Below, piece by piece: positions 1 to 6,649 of a stretch of DNA of 13,723 nt. The notes under the pieces are model-generated. The model was not told the origin of the DNA. It made no database searches and was given only the letters and a program-made list of their open reading frames with translations. The translations under genes were made by a program, and so were the position numbers. Position 1 is the stretch's first letter, and every line of letters starts with the position of its first letter. This DNA comes from Deltaproteobacteria bacterium (lineage in GTDB: Bacteria; Desulfobacterota; DSM-4660; Desulfatiglandales; Desulfatiglandaceae): positions 1 to 13,723 of the forward strand of contig DUZB01000057.1 in NCBI GenBank assembly GCA_013349725.1, written 5' to 3'.

Positions 1-6
1 AACGGG

Positions 7-78
7 GAAACTTGAAATTGGGAAGAACATGAGGTTTTGAACGCGTTATCTAATTTCCAGTTTCGAGTTTCCAGTTTC
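7..78. repeat. Inverted pair of 7-bp-period degenerate repeats
   Basis: Two consecutive heptads at 7-20 (GAAACTT, GAAATTG) face four consecutive heptads at 51-78 (TAATTTC, CAGTTTC, GAGTTTC, CAGTTTC), which are the same unit on the opposite strand. Positions 7-21 can pair with 57-71 over 15 bp, with only two G-U wobbles, so a transcript would form a long hairpin with a loop of about 35 nt. No reading frame of note crosses it. The function is unknown. A transcription terminator or the remnant of a short dispersed repeat are both possible. Confidence 0.55.
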
Positions 79-306
79 GGCATCCAATTCTCACCGTTGG
101 AACCCTATTTGCAAATCGGTAATACACTCTATTTCCAAAAAAGTGTAAACCGAGAAATGAAGGATGCCGGTTTTTTTTATGCAGATTTTTATCAGAAAGT
201 TTTCTGAAAGGTGGATGATAGTAGATGTGCACTCATTATTTCAAGCGTTTTGTTAACGCCAAATCCTGAGATTCCGGGAACACCTTCCTTAGACGGAACA
301 GTTGAT

Positions 307-338
307 AAAAACAAAAAGGCCGTCCAGGAGGACGGCCT
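307..338 (-). terminator. Rho-independent terminator, downstream of tRNA-Ala fragment
   Basis: A perfect 9-bp GC-rich stem (317-325 with 330-338, arms AGGCCGTCC/GGACGGCCT) has a 4-nt loop. On the minus strand it is followed by T4-G-T5. It lies about 17 bp beyond the CCA end of the tRNA-Ala 3' half. It therefore probably terminated the original tRNA transcript, and it still protects whatever lies to the left. Confidence 0.85.
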
Positions 339-354
339 AAGTGTTTGATTTTAG

Positions 355-404
355 TGGTGGAGCTGATCGGGATCGAACCGACGACCTCATGACTGCCAGT
401 CACT
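355..404 (-). pseudogene. 3' half of tRNA-Ala(GGC), probable attachment-site scar
   Basis: Read leftward, this is a tRNA from the anticodon arm to the CCA end. The anticodon loop is 399-393 with GGC at 397-395, the variable loop has 5 nt (387-383), and the T arm is intact (382-366, loop TTCGATC). The 3' acceptor strand CAGCTCC is followed by discriminator A and an encoded CCA (357-355). Base 70 of the acceptor is U, which fits the G3-U70 identity pair of tRNA-Ala. Beyond the anticodon stem (404 upward) there is no D arm or 5' acceptor strand, and the outermost anticodon-stem pair is already mismatched, so this cannot be a functional tRNA. Tyrosine-recombinase elements often use exactly this 3' half as their core site. 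The fragment sits next to the native terminator, so DNA to the right is the expected element side. Confidence 0.8.
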
Positions 405-681
405 ACCCCCGAGTTTCCTAACCTCCTCAAATTGCATAAGTTGTTGGAATTAGGGGTTTTTAGTTTTTCCGATTTTAGTAGATTTCCCAGGTTTTTGCCG
501 ATTTTGGAAAGTTTTTCTCACACGGATTCACACACGGAAAATCTTCCTTATCTATTTGATAACAGCCTCTTTAAGGCTTGTGCTGGGAGTAAATTTAATC
601 ACTTTTGAGGGTTGATGTGATAAACCTTCTATGGTATTTTAATGAAAGTCTGGTTGCTATCAACTTCCTGAAGGGAGCAAT
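405..681. other. Gene-free stretch between tRNA fragment and secreted-protein gene
   Basis: No convincing reading frame is present. The segment is AT-rich and holds short direct repeats: CCGATTTT at about 469 and about 500, and CACACGGA-like words near 518-540. In an attachment region such repeats could be arm-type recombinase sites, but this is speculative. A possible promoter for the next gene lies at 612-640. Confidence 0.4.
612..640 (+). promoter_or_regulatory. Candidate sigma70 promoter for the secreted STI1-like gene
   Basis: TTGATG (612-617), a 17-bp spacer and TATTTT (635-640) match the -35/-10 layout. Transcription would start near 647, leaving a leader of about 35 nt with AAGGGAG shortly before the ATG at 682. 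Confidence 0.45.
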
Positions 682-1179
682 ATGAAAATCGTAGTCACCT
701 GTTTTTTCTTTATTCTTATGACCTTATGCGGTAACGCATTTGCGGGCCAATTTAGTGAAATTGAACTGGTCGACGGTGGGATCATTCTTGGGGAAGTCAT
801 CTCTCATAGTGATGGCATTTATATTGTGAGGTCTAATAGCCTTGGTACCCTAAAAGTGAAGGAATCAGAAATCCGGCTAATTCGTCTAAAATATAGCAGT
901 TCAAAGAAAAAAGAAATCGTGAGTACCCCGGGAGGAACTGTCTCTCCGGATATGCAAGCCCTTCAGAAGTCCATGATGGATGATAAAGAAGTTATGGGGC
1001 AGGTCATGTCCTTGCAGAAAGATCCCAAGATGCAGGCGCTTTTGAAAGACCCTGAATTCATGAAAGCGATAAATTCTGGCGACATTTCAACCCTGATGGC
1101 CAACCCGAAATTTATTGAATTGTTGAATAACCCTGAAATCAGAGAAATTCAGAAAACAGTCCTTAAACCTAATCGGTAA
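682..1179 (+). CDS. Small secreted protein with STI1-like C-terminal helices
   Basis: A 165-residue protein of unknown function. Residues 1-21 form a classic Sec signal peptide: a Lys, a hydrophobic core, then an NAFA cleavage site before Gly22. The mature protein is probably periplasmic. Residues about 24-70 read as a compact beta-rich module (LVDGGIILGEVISHSDGIYI), reminiscent of small SH3-like or LSM-like barrels. Residues about 74-90 are a Lys/Ser/Gly linker. Residues about 91-160 are Met-rich amphipathic helices with repeated DP/NP helix caps (KDPKMQALLKDPEFMKAI, MANPKFIELLNNPEI). This is the pattern of STI1 or Hop-type chaperone-associated repeats, so a role in binding hydrophobic client segments is possible. 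AAGGGAG about 6 nt upstream supports the start. The gene stands alone between decayed elements. Coding is convincing; the domain assignments are pattern-based. Confidence 0.75.
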   Translation: MKIVVTCFFFILMTLCGNAFAGQFSEIELVDGGIILGEVISHSDGIYIVRSNSLGTLKVKESEIRLIRLKYSSSKKKEIVSTPGGTVSPDMQALQKSMMDDKEVMGQVMSLQKDPKMQALLKDPEFMKAINSGDISTLMANPKFIELLNNPEIREIQKTVLKPNR

Positions 1180-1206
1180 CCGAAAAACGACTGCCAGCCT
1201 CATATA

Positions 1207-1622
1207 TCACCACATGCCCTTCTCGACACAAGCCTTCTTCACGAACGGATTCTCATTCCCCTGAATCCCCTCAATCCTCTTGCACCTTTCACATTCCCAC
1301 TGGTCTACCGGATCTTCCTTATCCCATGCCTGAAATAATTTCCGATTTTTCTTCGAGATAATCCCATGACCCGGATAGGCCCACTCCATATAAAAGTAGG
1401 TCCTTGCGATATCCCCTCTCTTTTCCGGAGCTGGTTCAGCTTTTCTGTCCTCTTCTCCCCTGGGATCATGGCATAGCTGTAATTGGATCTCAAACCGTTT
1501 ATCTCTCCGATCGCCGGCACAAGATTATACATATCCGCTTCCATGTATCTGAACGGAATGGGAACTTTCCCGGCGCAGTTCCTTCCTTTGGTTACAGGAT
1601 TGAATTTTGCTAATTCGTAAAC
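1207..1622 (-). pseudogene. Endonuclease I (EndA/Dns family) pseudogene
   Basis: Two overlapping minus-strand frames together spell the C-terminal half of a periplasmic endonuclease I. The first frame (1622 to about 1458) carries GRNC, MEADMYNLVPAIGEINGLRS and NYSYAMIPGEKR. These match the family segment after the catalytic HVVPA motif, including the metal-binding Asn region. The second frame (about 1455 to 1207) resumes with DRKAEP, GDIARTYFYMEWAYPG, the WECER motif and IQGNENPFV, then a natural TGA stop. At the junction roughly ten family residues (the FGACDFE-like piece) are missing and the frame changes, so a small deletion is implied. The signal peptide and the RIEWEHVVPA catalytic region are absent upstream, where a stop occurs at 1623-1625. 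The gene is therefore dead by both truncation and frameshift. Functional homologues degrade extracellular or incoming DNA. Confidence 0.85.
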
Positions 1623-1719
1623 TCAGGTTAGGCATCTCTTCTATAGTGTTTAGGACGGCTATTTTGGAGTCTTCATTTTTCACCCGTACTTTCAACACCG
1701 AACGTGGTATCGTTGGCTG

Positions 1720-3147
1720 TCAGTCCACGGGGGTCTCATTTTTCCAGTGGGGTTTTCTCAATGCGTAGATAAGGGTCGGCAACAATATCATCACGAGCAT
1801 TCCTGCAATCAGAAAAGCCTCATAGAAGTACAGATTCCCCTCATTAATCTGTGAGGGGGGAAGAAAGCCTATGAACAGGGTGAAAATGGCACCTATCATT
1901 CCCAGGATGCCGAGAAACCACATGCCTGCGTTTCCGAAGGGTACCCGGAATGGACGCGGGGTATCGGGTTCTTTATAGCGAAGGACAATGCCCGCCACAA
2001 AAAGCAGAATATACATGATCAGGTAGATCTGCGCCGTCAGGGCGGTCAGTATCCAGTAAGCGCTGTTTATGGTAGGCATGAGGAGAAAAACCAGTACGAG
2101 ACCGGTGACGATGAAGGCCTGAACCCAGAGAATAGCAACCGGGACACGGTTTTCATTGCAGCGCTGGAAGAAGGGAGGGAGCAGGCCGTCGCGTGCCGTT
2201 ACGAGAAGCCCTTTGCTGGGTCCCAGTATCCAGGCAGCCACTTCCCCGATGGATCCTACAACAATCAGCACGGCGACGGCAGGAACAAGCCATTTTATAT
2301 GGTAGGCTGCAAAAAACTTTTCAAAAGCTTCCATGACTCCCGCTACCAGGCTGATCTCTTTGGCGGGCACCACGAAGGCGATGCCCATGGCGCCCAGCAA
2401 CAGGGCGCAGAAAGAGATGACTGCGGATAAAAGGATTGCCCTTGGAAAAACCCGTCCCGGGTCGCTCACATCCCCTTCATGGACCGCCGAAACTTCTATG
2501 CCGGACGTGATCACCATGACGCCCGCCAGGAAAACCAGACTATTCAGGTTGGTCAGGTCCGGCAGCATGGCATGCCAGCCCAGGTCCACCTGCAACGGGC
2601 TGCCGGATACGAGCCACGCGATTCCCAGGCCGATGATTAAGAGTGTACTTATCATGGTGGCGATGACGCCTGATGTGCTGATCCAGGCGGAGGTTTTCAT
2701 GCCTCGGAAATTCGCAAAGGTTCCGGCCCAGTAGATAAGGAGAATCGTTGTGAGCATGTAGATCTTGTTATTTGCCAGGTTGGGCATGAAGATATAGGCG
2801 ATGGTCGCGCCGATGAAGGAGAGAACGGTGGGGAACCAGATAACGTTTTCGCTCCACTGCATCCATATGGCCACGAATCCCCATCGTCCCCCCAGGGCCT
2901 GGCGCACCCATACGTAGATCCCGCCGGGACCCCTGGGAGGCCATGCGGTGGCCAGTTCCGCTGAGATAAAGGCGACCGGGATGAGGAAAAAAACCGCGGA
3001 AACCAGGAGGTAAAATCCGGCAGCCGTTCCTTCTTCCGCTAACAGGGGGAGACCGCGTATGCTGTATATGATCGCCAGATTGATCATGGCGATAGAAAAC
3101 ACCCCGAGGGTTTTAGCGCCCCCGCCGGGCGGCCTCTTTTCCTTCAT
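1720..3147 (-). CDS. GadC-like amino-acid antiporter (APC superfamily)
   Basis: A 475-residue polytopic inner-membrane protein with about 12 hydrophobic segments. It aligns by eye along its length with the E. coli glutamate:GABA antiporter GadC. Shared features are GGIYVWV and RWGF near residues 80-95, the SGIEVSAVH...DVSDPGR block in the middle, the GEVAAWILGPSKG block (whose Glu corresponds to a GadC pore residue), and FIGFLPP near the end. Such proteins exchange an imported acidic amino acid for its decarboxylated product. Substrate here is unproven, and no decarboxylase gene is visible nearby. The protein ends about 15 residues after the last membrane segment, so the 40-odd-residue C-terminal plug that gates GadC at neutral pH is missing. 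ATG at 3147 is chosen because GGAAG precedes it and family homology begins there. A longer frame to 3243 adds an unrelated tail. It lies 99 bp downstream of the DHH-CBS gene and may be co-transcribed. Confidence 0.85.
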   Translation of the reverse strand: MKEKRPPGGGAKTLGVFSIAMINLAIIYSIRGLPLLAEEGTAAGFYLLVSAVFFLIPVAFISAELATAWPPRGPGGIYVWVRQALGGRWGFVAIWMQWSENVIWFPTVLSFIGATIAYIFMPNLANNKIYMLTTILLIYWAGTFANFRGMKTSAWISTSGVIATMISTLLIIGLGIAWLVSGSPLQVDLGWHAMLPDLTNLNSLVFLAGVMVITSGIEVSAVHEGDVSDPGRVFPRAILLSAVISFCALLLGAMGIAFVVPAKEISLVAGVMEAFEKFFAAYHIKWLVPAVAVLIVVGSIGEVAAWILGPSKGLLVTARDGLLPPFFQRCNENRVPVAILWVQAFIVTGLVLVFLLMPTINSAYWILTALTAQIYLIMYILLFVAGIVLRYKEPDTPRPFRVPFGNAGMWFLGILGMIGAIFTLFIGFLPPSQINEGNLYFYEAFLIAGMLVMILLPTLIYALRKPHWKNETPVD

Positions 3148-3246
3148 GGTTGGATCTTCCTTCCGCTGTTTTTCGGTTGATCTGGAGACTCTCAGGGGAG
3201 ATGTACCATAGGGTGATGTACAATTCAAGACGGGACTGATCATCCA

Positions 3247-4545
3247 TCAGTCAGGAAGCAGGTTGTAGTAATACCGCATGGTGTCTGATCTTGTGACAAG
3301 CCCTATCAGATGATCATTTTCGATGACGGGCAGTCTGCCGATATCTTCTCTGACCATGAGTTTGACGGCGTCGATGACGCTGTTTTGAGGACCGACACTA
3401 TGCACTTTGGTGGACATGAAGGCCTTTACAGGCGCGTTTATCTGTTTGTCTTTTCGTATTTTCCTGAAATCTCGCCTGGATATAATTCCCACAACCTTCC
3501 GGTCATCCATCACCGGAAATCCTGTGCAGCCCTTGTCGCGCAGCAGGAGGGCCACTTCCTTCATGGGCGTGTCCGGGGAAACAGTCAATACGGGATAGGA
3601 CATGAGATCACTGATCTGAACCGTGACGGGGTGGCTTCCCTTCAGGGATTCCATAATCCATTCCCTGGCATCGTCCGGTCCGGTTTTGTGCAGCAGGGCT
3701 GAACCGGCGTTGGGATGGCCGCCCCCTCCCAGATGCCGCATGATGGCGCCCATGTCCGCCGTTTCACCCGTGCTTCGACCAATCACAAGACATTGATCTT
3801 TTTTTCGTTCCCAGAAAATCCCGAATGCCATGTCCACATTCATGATATCCTGGTACATGTCAACGACAATGGACAGTCCGGGAATATGCCCTTCAATTTC
3901 CATGGTGCTCAGGCTCATCGTGTGTCCGTTGAGTTTTTCCCTCTCCGCCTTCTCAAGCATTTCAAAAAGCACATCCTTCTGTTTCGGTCCATAGGCTGGA
4001 CGGAGGAAATTCTTGACCATGGACAGATCGCCCCCCTGATCCAGGAGGAACGCAACGGCCCTGGCATCATCGGCCGTGGTGGAAGGAAAACTCATGTTTC
4101 CGGTGTCTTCATAGATTCCCGCTAAAAACAAGGTCGCCTCAATGGGAGACAGGTCAGTATGATCTTTTTTTATTCGGTTGACAAGAAGAGCAGAGGTGGC
4201 CCCGACTTTTTCTACACAGCTCCAGGAGGTTTTGAAATCACCGGTCCTGGTATGATGATCCCACAGATGAATCTCTAATTCCGGGTTTTCCCTGAGGTCA
4301 AGGTTCCCATCGATCCTCGACCAGCTCTGTGCATCCACCACTACGAGCCTGGTAACGCTGCTCGTTACGATTTCACCTGGTGAATTGTGGGGAAACAGGT
4401 CTTTATGCAGGGCGAGGAAGGCGCGGACATTTGGATTAATACTCTTCGGGAGAACAACCTGAGCGTCTTTGTATAGCAGGGCAGCAGCAAAAACGGATGC
4501 CAGTGCATCAAAATCCACATTCTTATGTGTTGTGATGATTTCCAT
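3247..4545 (-). CDS. DHH/DHHA1 phosphoesterase with two CBS domains
   Basis: A 432-residue cytoplasmic protein. DHH-family motifs are all present: H7-x-N-x-D11-x-D13 (HKNVDFDALAS), D71 in VVDAQS, D96-H97-H98 (WDHHTRTGD) and D147 in GIYEDTGN. These are the Mn2+ ligands of the NrnA/RecJ-type active site. Residues about 210-300 form a DHHA1 domain with GGGGHPNAGSA (273-283), which holds the substrate phosphate. CBS domains span about 311-366 and 373-427 and usually bind adenine nucleotides as regulators. In Desulfobacterota and Aquificae this N-terminal architecture commonly precedes a poly(A)-polymerase-type tRNA nucleotidyltransferase domain in one protein of about 870 residues. Here the protein ends seven residues after CBS2. 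Likely roles are nanoRNA, pAp or cyclic-dinucleotide-product hydrolysis controlled by adenylate binding; the substrate is not determined. The start at 4545 has AAGGA 8 nt upstream and begins at the first beta strand. An upstream TTG start at 4593 is less likely. Confidence 0.88.
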   Translation of the reverse strand: MEIITTHKNVDFDALASVFAAALLYKDAQVVLPKSINPNVRAFLALHKDLFPHNSPGEIVTSSVTRLVVVDAQSWSRIDGNLDLRENPELEIHLWDHHTRTGDFKTSWSCVEKVGATSALLVNRIKKDHTDLSPIEATLFLAGIYEDTGNMSFPSTTADDARAVAFLLDQGGDLSMVKNFLRPAYGPKQKDVLFEMLEKAEREKLNGHTMSLSTMEIEGHIPGLSIVVDMYQDIMNVDMAFGIFWERKKDQCLVIGRSTGETADMGAIMRHLGGGGHPNAGSALLHKTGPDDAREWIMESLKGSHPVTVQISDLMSYPVLTVSPDTPMKEVALLLRDKGCTGFPVMDDRKVVGIISRRDFRKIRKDKQINAPVKAFMSTKVHSVGPQNSVIDAVKLMVREDIGRLPVIENDHLIGLVTRSDTMRYYYNLLPD

Positions 4546-4800
4546 GGGCAGCGTCCTTTCCAAAAGGTCCTTCTGTATTTGCCGGGACAGCAAGGTTCAA
4601 GGGGTGGGTAACTAAGCTAACGGCTAATTGCTAAAAGCTGATTGCAGACTTTAAGGGTAATGTAACACGAAAACGACACTTTTAAAACAACTCAATGCCT
4701 GTGCCGTCTATCTGATGAAAGAATCTGTTGGCATACTGGCTGAGGACTTGATAAATTCGACAACCCTTGAACCCGCTTTTCATGACGAAAGAATGGCCCA
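4546..4800. other. Intergenic region between divergent DHH-CBS and pfk genes
   Basis: No gene is seen here. The segment separates two divergently transcribed genes. It contains a 7-bp-period repeat at 4616-4650 and AT-rich sequence. No convincing minus-strand -35/-10 pair for the DHH-CBS gene was found. Confidence 0.5.
4616..4650. repeat. Five-unit degenerate heptad repeat
   Basis: Five consecutive 7-mers follow the pattern GCTRAnn: GCTAACG, GCTAATT, GCTAAAA, GCTGATT, GCAGACT. The unit differs from the GAAACTG-type heptads at 7-78, but the strict 7-bp period and the purely intergenic position are the same. It lies about 70 bp upstream of the DHH-CBS start codon. Its function is unknown. Confidence 0.55.
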
Positions 4801-4829
4801 TTGACAGCTCTTTCGAACTTCTTTATAGT
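4801..4829 (+). promoter_or_regulatory. Near-consensus sigma70 promoter of the phosphofructokinase gene
   Basis: TTGACA (4801-4806, perfect -35), a 17-bp spacer, then TATAGT (4824-4829, five of six at -10). Predicted initiation is near 4836. This gives a leader of about 65 nt that ends in GGAGG (4891-4895), 6 nt before the ATG. The strength suggests high constitutive expression. Confidence 0.85.
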
Positions 4830-4901
4830 AAATGAATGGATTTCAGACTTTTTAAAGACGGACGGGCACTACCCTAACGATATCTTTGTTGGAGGCGGCA
4901 A

Positions 4902-6005
4902 ATGAGAACAAAAGTGGGAGTTTTAACCGCAGGCGGAGATTGTCCCGGCATCAACAGTGCGATCCACTGGCTCGTGAATACAGCTATGGATAAGGATCTT
5001 GTCCCCATGCGCGGGACAATGTTTGAAATCATAGGGATTATGGACGGCTGGAAAGGATTGACGGAAGTAAAACCGAAAGACAAAGCCAGCATGAAACAGT
5101 GGACTATGCCGCTGGATACCGATATTGTCCGCACCTGGGACAGGTACGGAGGCACGCGCCTTGGAACGAGCCGCATCAATCCGTTTGATCCCCACGATGA
5201 AAAGTCCGAAGTTTTGATGAACAATTACAAGGAGCTTGGCCTGGATGCCCTTGTGGTGGTGGGTGGACACGACAGTCTGGGAGTTGCCCACAAACTCTAT
5301 AAGAATGGGCTGAAAATTGTCGGTATCCCGAAGACCATTGACAAGGATCTGTCTGGTACCGATTATACATTAGGCTTTGACTCCGCAGTCAATATCATTA
5401 CGGAAGACATTGACCGGTTGAGAATTACAGCCGGTTCTCACAGCCGCATATTCGTGGTGGAGTGTATGGGGAGACAAGCCGGTTGGCTCGCCCTGGAAGG
5501 TGGAGAGGCGGCTGGTGCGGCCATCATCTTGATTCCTGAACACGATTTTGTAATGGAACGTGTGACGGAGCTTCTGGCCATGAGGCGCAATGCGGGGATG
5601 CGTTACAGCATTGTGCTGGTTTCAGAAGGCGCCAAACCGAGGGGTATGGATCCCGTTCTCGAAAGAAGGGGCCGAGACGGATTCGGGCATTACTACCTCG
5701 GTGGTGTGGGCGGCCTTATTGCTGAAGAAATCGAGAAACAGACCAGCCTGGAGGTGAGGTATGTGGCTCTCAGGCACCTTCAAAGGGGTGGAGCGCCCAC
5801 TGCCTATGATCGCCGGATGGGCAGAAAATTCGGCGTTGCAGCCATCGATATGATTGTAAACGAAGATTTCGGCCGCATGGTCAGTCTGAAGCAGGGCGCT
5901 ATCTCTTCAGTTCCGCTGAAGAAAGTGCTTGAGAAATTGAACCTGGTGAATGTGGAAAAATTCTACAATACGAAAAATTACAGGTGCCTTGATCAGATGC
6001 TCTAA
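4902..6005 (+). CDS. 6-phosphofructokinase, pyrophosphate-type active site
   Basis: A 367-residue PfkA-family enzyme that phosphorylates fructose-6-phosphate at C1 in glycolysis, or reversibly if pyrophosphate is the donor. Visible motifs are the N-terminal GGDCPGIN loop (11-18), GGTRLGTSR (83-91), GGHDS (121-125), PKTIDKD (143-149) with catalytic Asp147, MGRQAGW (189-195) and the C-terminal LQRGG (293-297) sugar-phosphate loop. The two donor-specificity positions, Gly104 and Gly124 in E. coli PfkA, are Asp124 and Lys144 here, which is the combination seen in PPi-dependent enzymes. The preceding position, an Mg-binding Asp in ATP enzymes and often Asp or Glu in PPi enzymes, is His123. The length fits the short bacterial mixed-substrate group. 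The start is supported by GGAGG and by the motif beginning at residue 4. The gene is monocistronic and converges on recR with an 18-bp gap. No terminator is visible between them. Confidence 0.93.
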   Translation: MRTKVGVLTAGGDCPGINSAIHWLVNTAMDKDLVPMRGTMFEIIGIMDGWKGLTEVKPKDKASMKQWTMPLDTDIVRTWDRYGGTRLGTSRINPFDPHDEKSEVLMNNYKELGLDALVVVGGHDSLGVAHKLYKNGLKIVGIPKTIDKDLSGTDYTLGFDSAVNIITEDIDRLRITAGSHSRIFVVECMGRQAGWLALEGGEAAGAAIILIPEHDFVMERVTELLAMRRNAGMRYSIVLVSEGAKPRGMDPVLERRGRDGFGHYYLGGVGGLIAEEIEKQTSLEVRYVALRHLQRGGAPTAYDRRMGRKFGVAAIDMIVNEDFGRMVSLKQGAISSVPLKKVLEKLNLVNVEKFYNTKNYRCLDQML

Positions 6006-6023
6006 GAAAAGCCGGTTGTTTGA

Positions 6024-6632
6024 TCAGGTTACGGGGATGCGACTTTTAAGCGCGTGCTGGATCGTCATGCGGTCCATGTATTTCAGGTCGCCTCCCATGG
6101 GGATTCCCAGTGCGATCCTTGTAACCCGCAGGTCCTGGTATCTTTCTGTAAGAAGACTGGACAGAAAAGAGGCCGTCGCTTCTCCTCCGGTCGTGGGATT
6201 GGTCGCCAGGATGATCTCTCCGATTCCTTCGTCCTGAATGCGCGAAAGGAGTTTCCCTATCTTCAGGTCTTCGGGACCAATTCCATCCAGTGGAGAGAGG
6301 ACCCCATGAAGGACATGGTACTTTCCCTTGAATATCCCCGAATCTTCCAGCGCGAGCTGATCTCCAGGCCACTCAACAACACAGACGGCGCCGTTGGCCC
6401 TGTTCGGGTTGCTACAGATCGAACAGGGGTCATCGTCGGTGAGGTTGAAGCACGTGGAACAGAATCTGATTTTTTCTTTCACTTCCAGGAGGCTTTTTGC
6501 CAGCTCCTCCGCCGTATCCTTTTTACTGCGAAGGATATGAAGCGCCATCCTCGTGGCAGACTTCTGACCGATGCCCGGGAGCGTGGTAAACTGTTCGATG
6601 AGTTTTTCCAGCGATGGTGGATAAATGCCCAT
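6024..6632 (-). CDS. recR: Recombination mediator protein RecR
   Basis: A 202-residue RecR of standard length. It forms a ring-shaped clamp that, with RecO and RecF, loads RecA onto SSB-coated gaps. In order it shows a helix-hairpin-helix (residues about 11-35, LPGIGQKSATRMA), a C4 zinc finger (C58, C61, C70, C73), a TOPRIM domain (about 81-176, with VVEWPGDQLALE and ILATNPTTGGEATA) and a C-terminal GIPMGGDLKYMDRMTIQHAL tail with the Walker-B-like segment. The start MGIYPPSLEKL is typical. It lies 17 nt after the ybaB stop, with a purine-rich GAGAGA as a weak ribosome site. It is the last gene of the dnaX-ybaB-recR cluster, an order conserved across many bacteria. Confidence 0.97.
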   Translation of the reverse strand: MGIYPPSLEKLIEQFTTLPGIGQKSATRMALHILRSKKDTAEELAKSLLEVKEKIRFCSTCFNLTDDDPCSICSNPNRANGAVCVVEWPGDQLALEDSGIFKGKYHVLHGVLSPLDGIGPEDLKIGKLLSRIQDEGIGEIILATNPTTGGEATASFLSSLLTERYQDLRVTRIALGIPMGGDLKYMDRMTIQHALKSRIPVT

Positions 6633-6649
6633 TTCTCTCTCGATCCGGA

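Noticed and set aside
236..430. Minus-strand 64-codon frame across the tRNA-Ala fragment
   Set aside because: Its middle (VGSIPISSTT) is the translation of the T arm and CCA end, a known artefact of tRNA DNA; there is no ribosome site.
2333..2734. 133-codon plus-strand frame inside the antiporter gene
   Set aside because: It is antisense to a clearly conserved membrane protein, with a low-complexity composition typical of an opposite-strand shadow.
3148..3243. N-terminal extension of the antiporter to 3243
   Set aside because: The extra 32 residues are polar and unlike the family; GGAAG and the family start point to 3147.
4546..4593. TTG start extending the DHH-CBS protein by 16 residues
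   Set aside because: The ATG at 4545 has a ribosome site and directly begins the first DHH strand; the extension adds nothing conserved.
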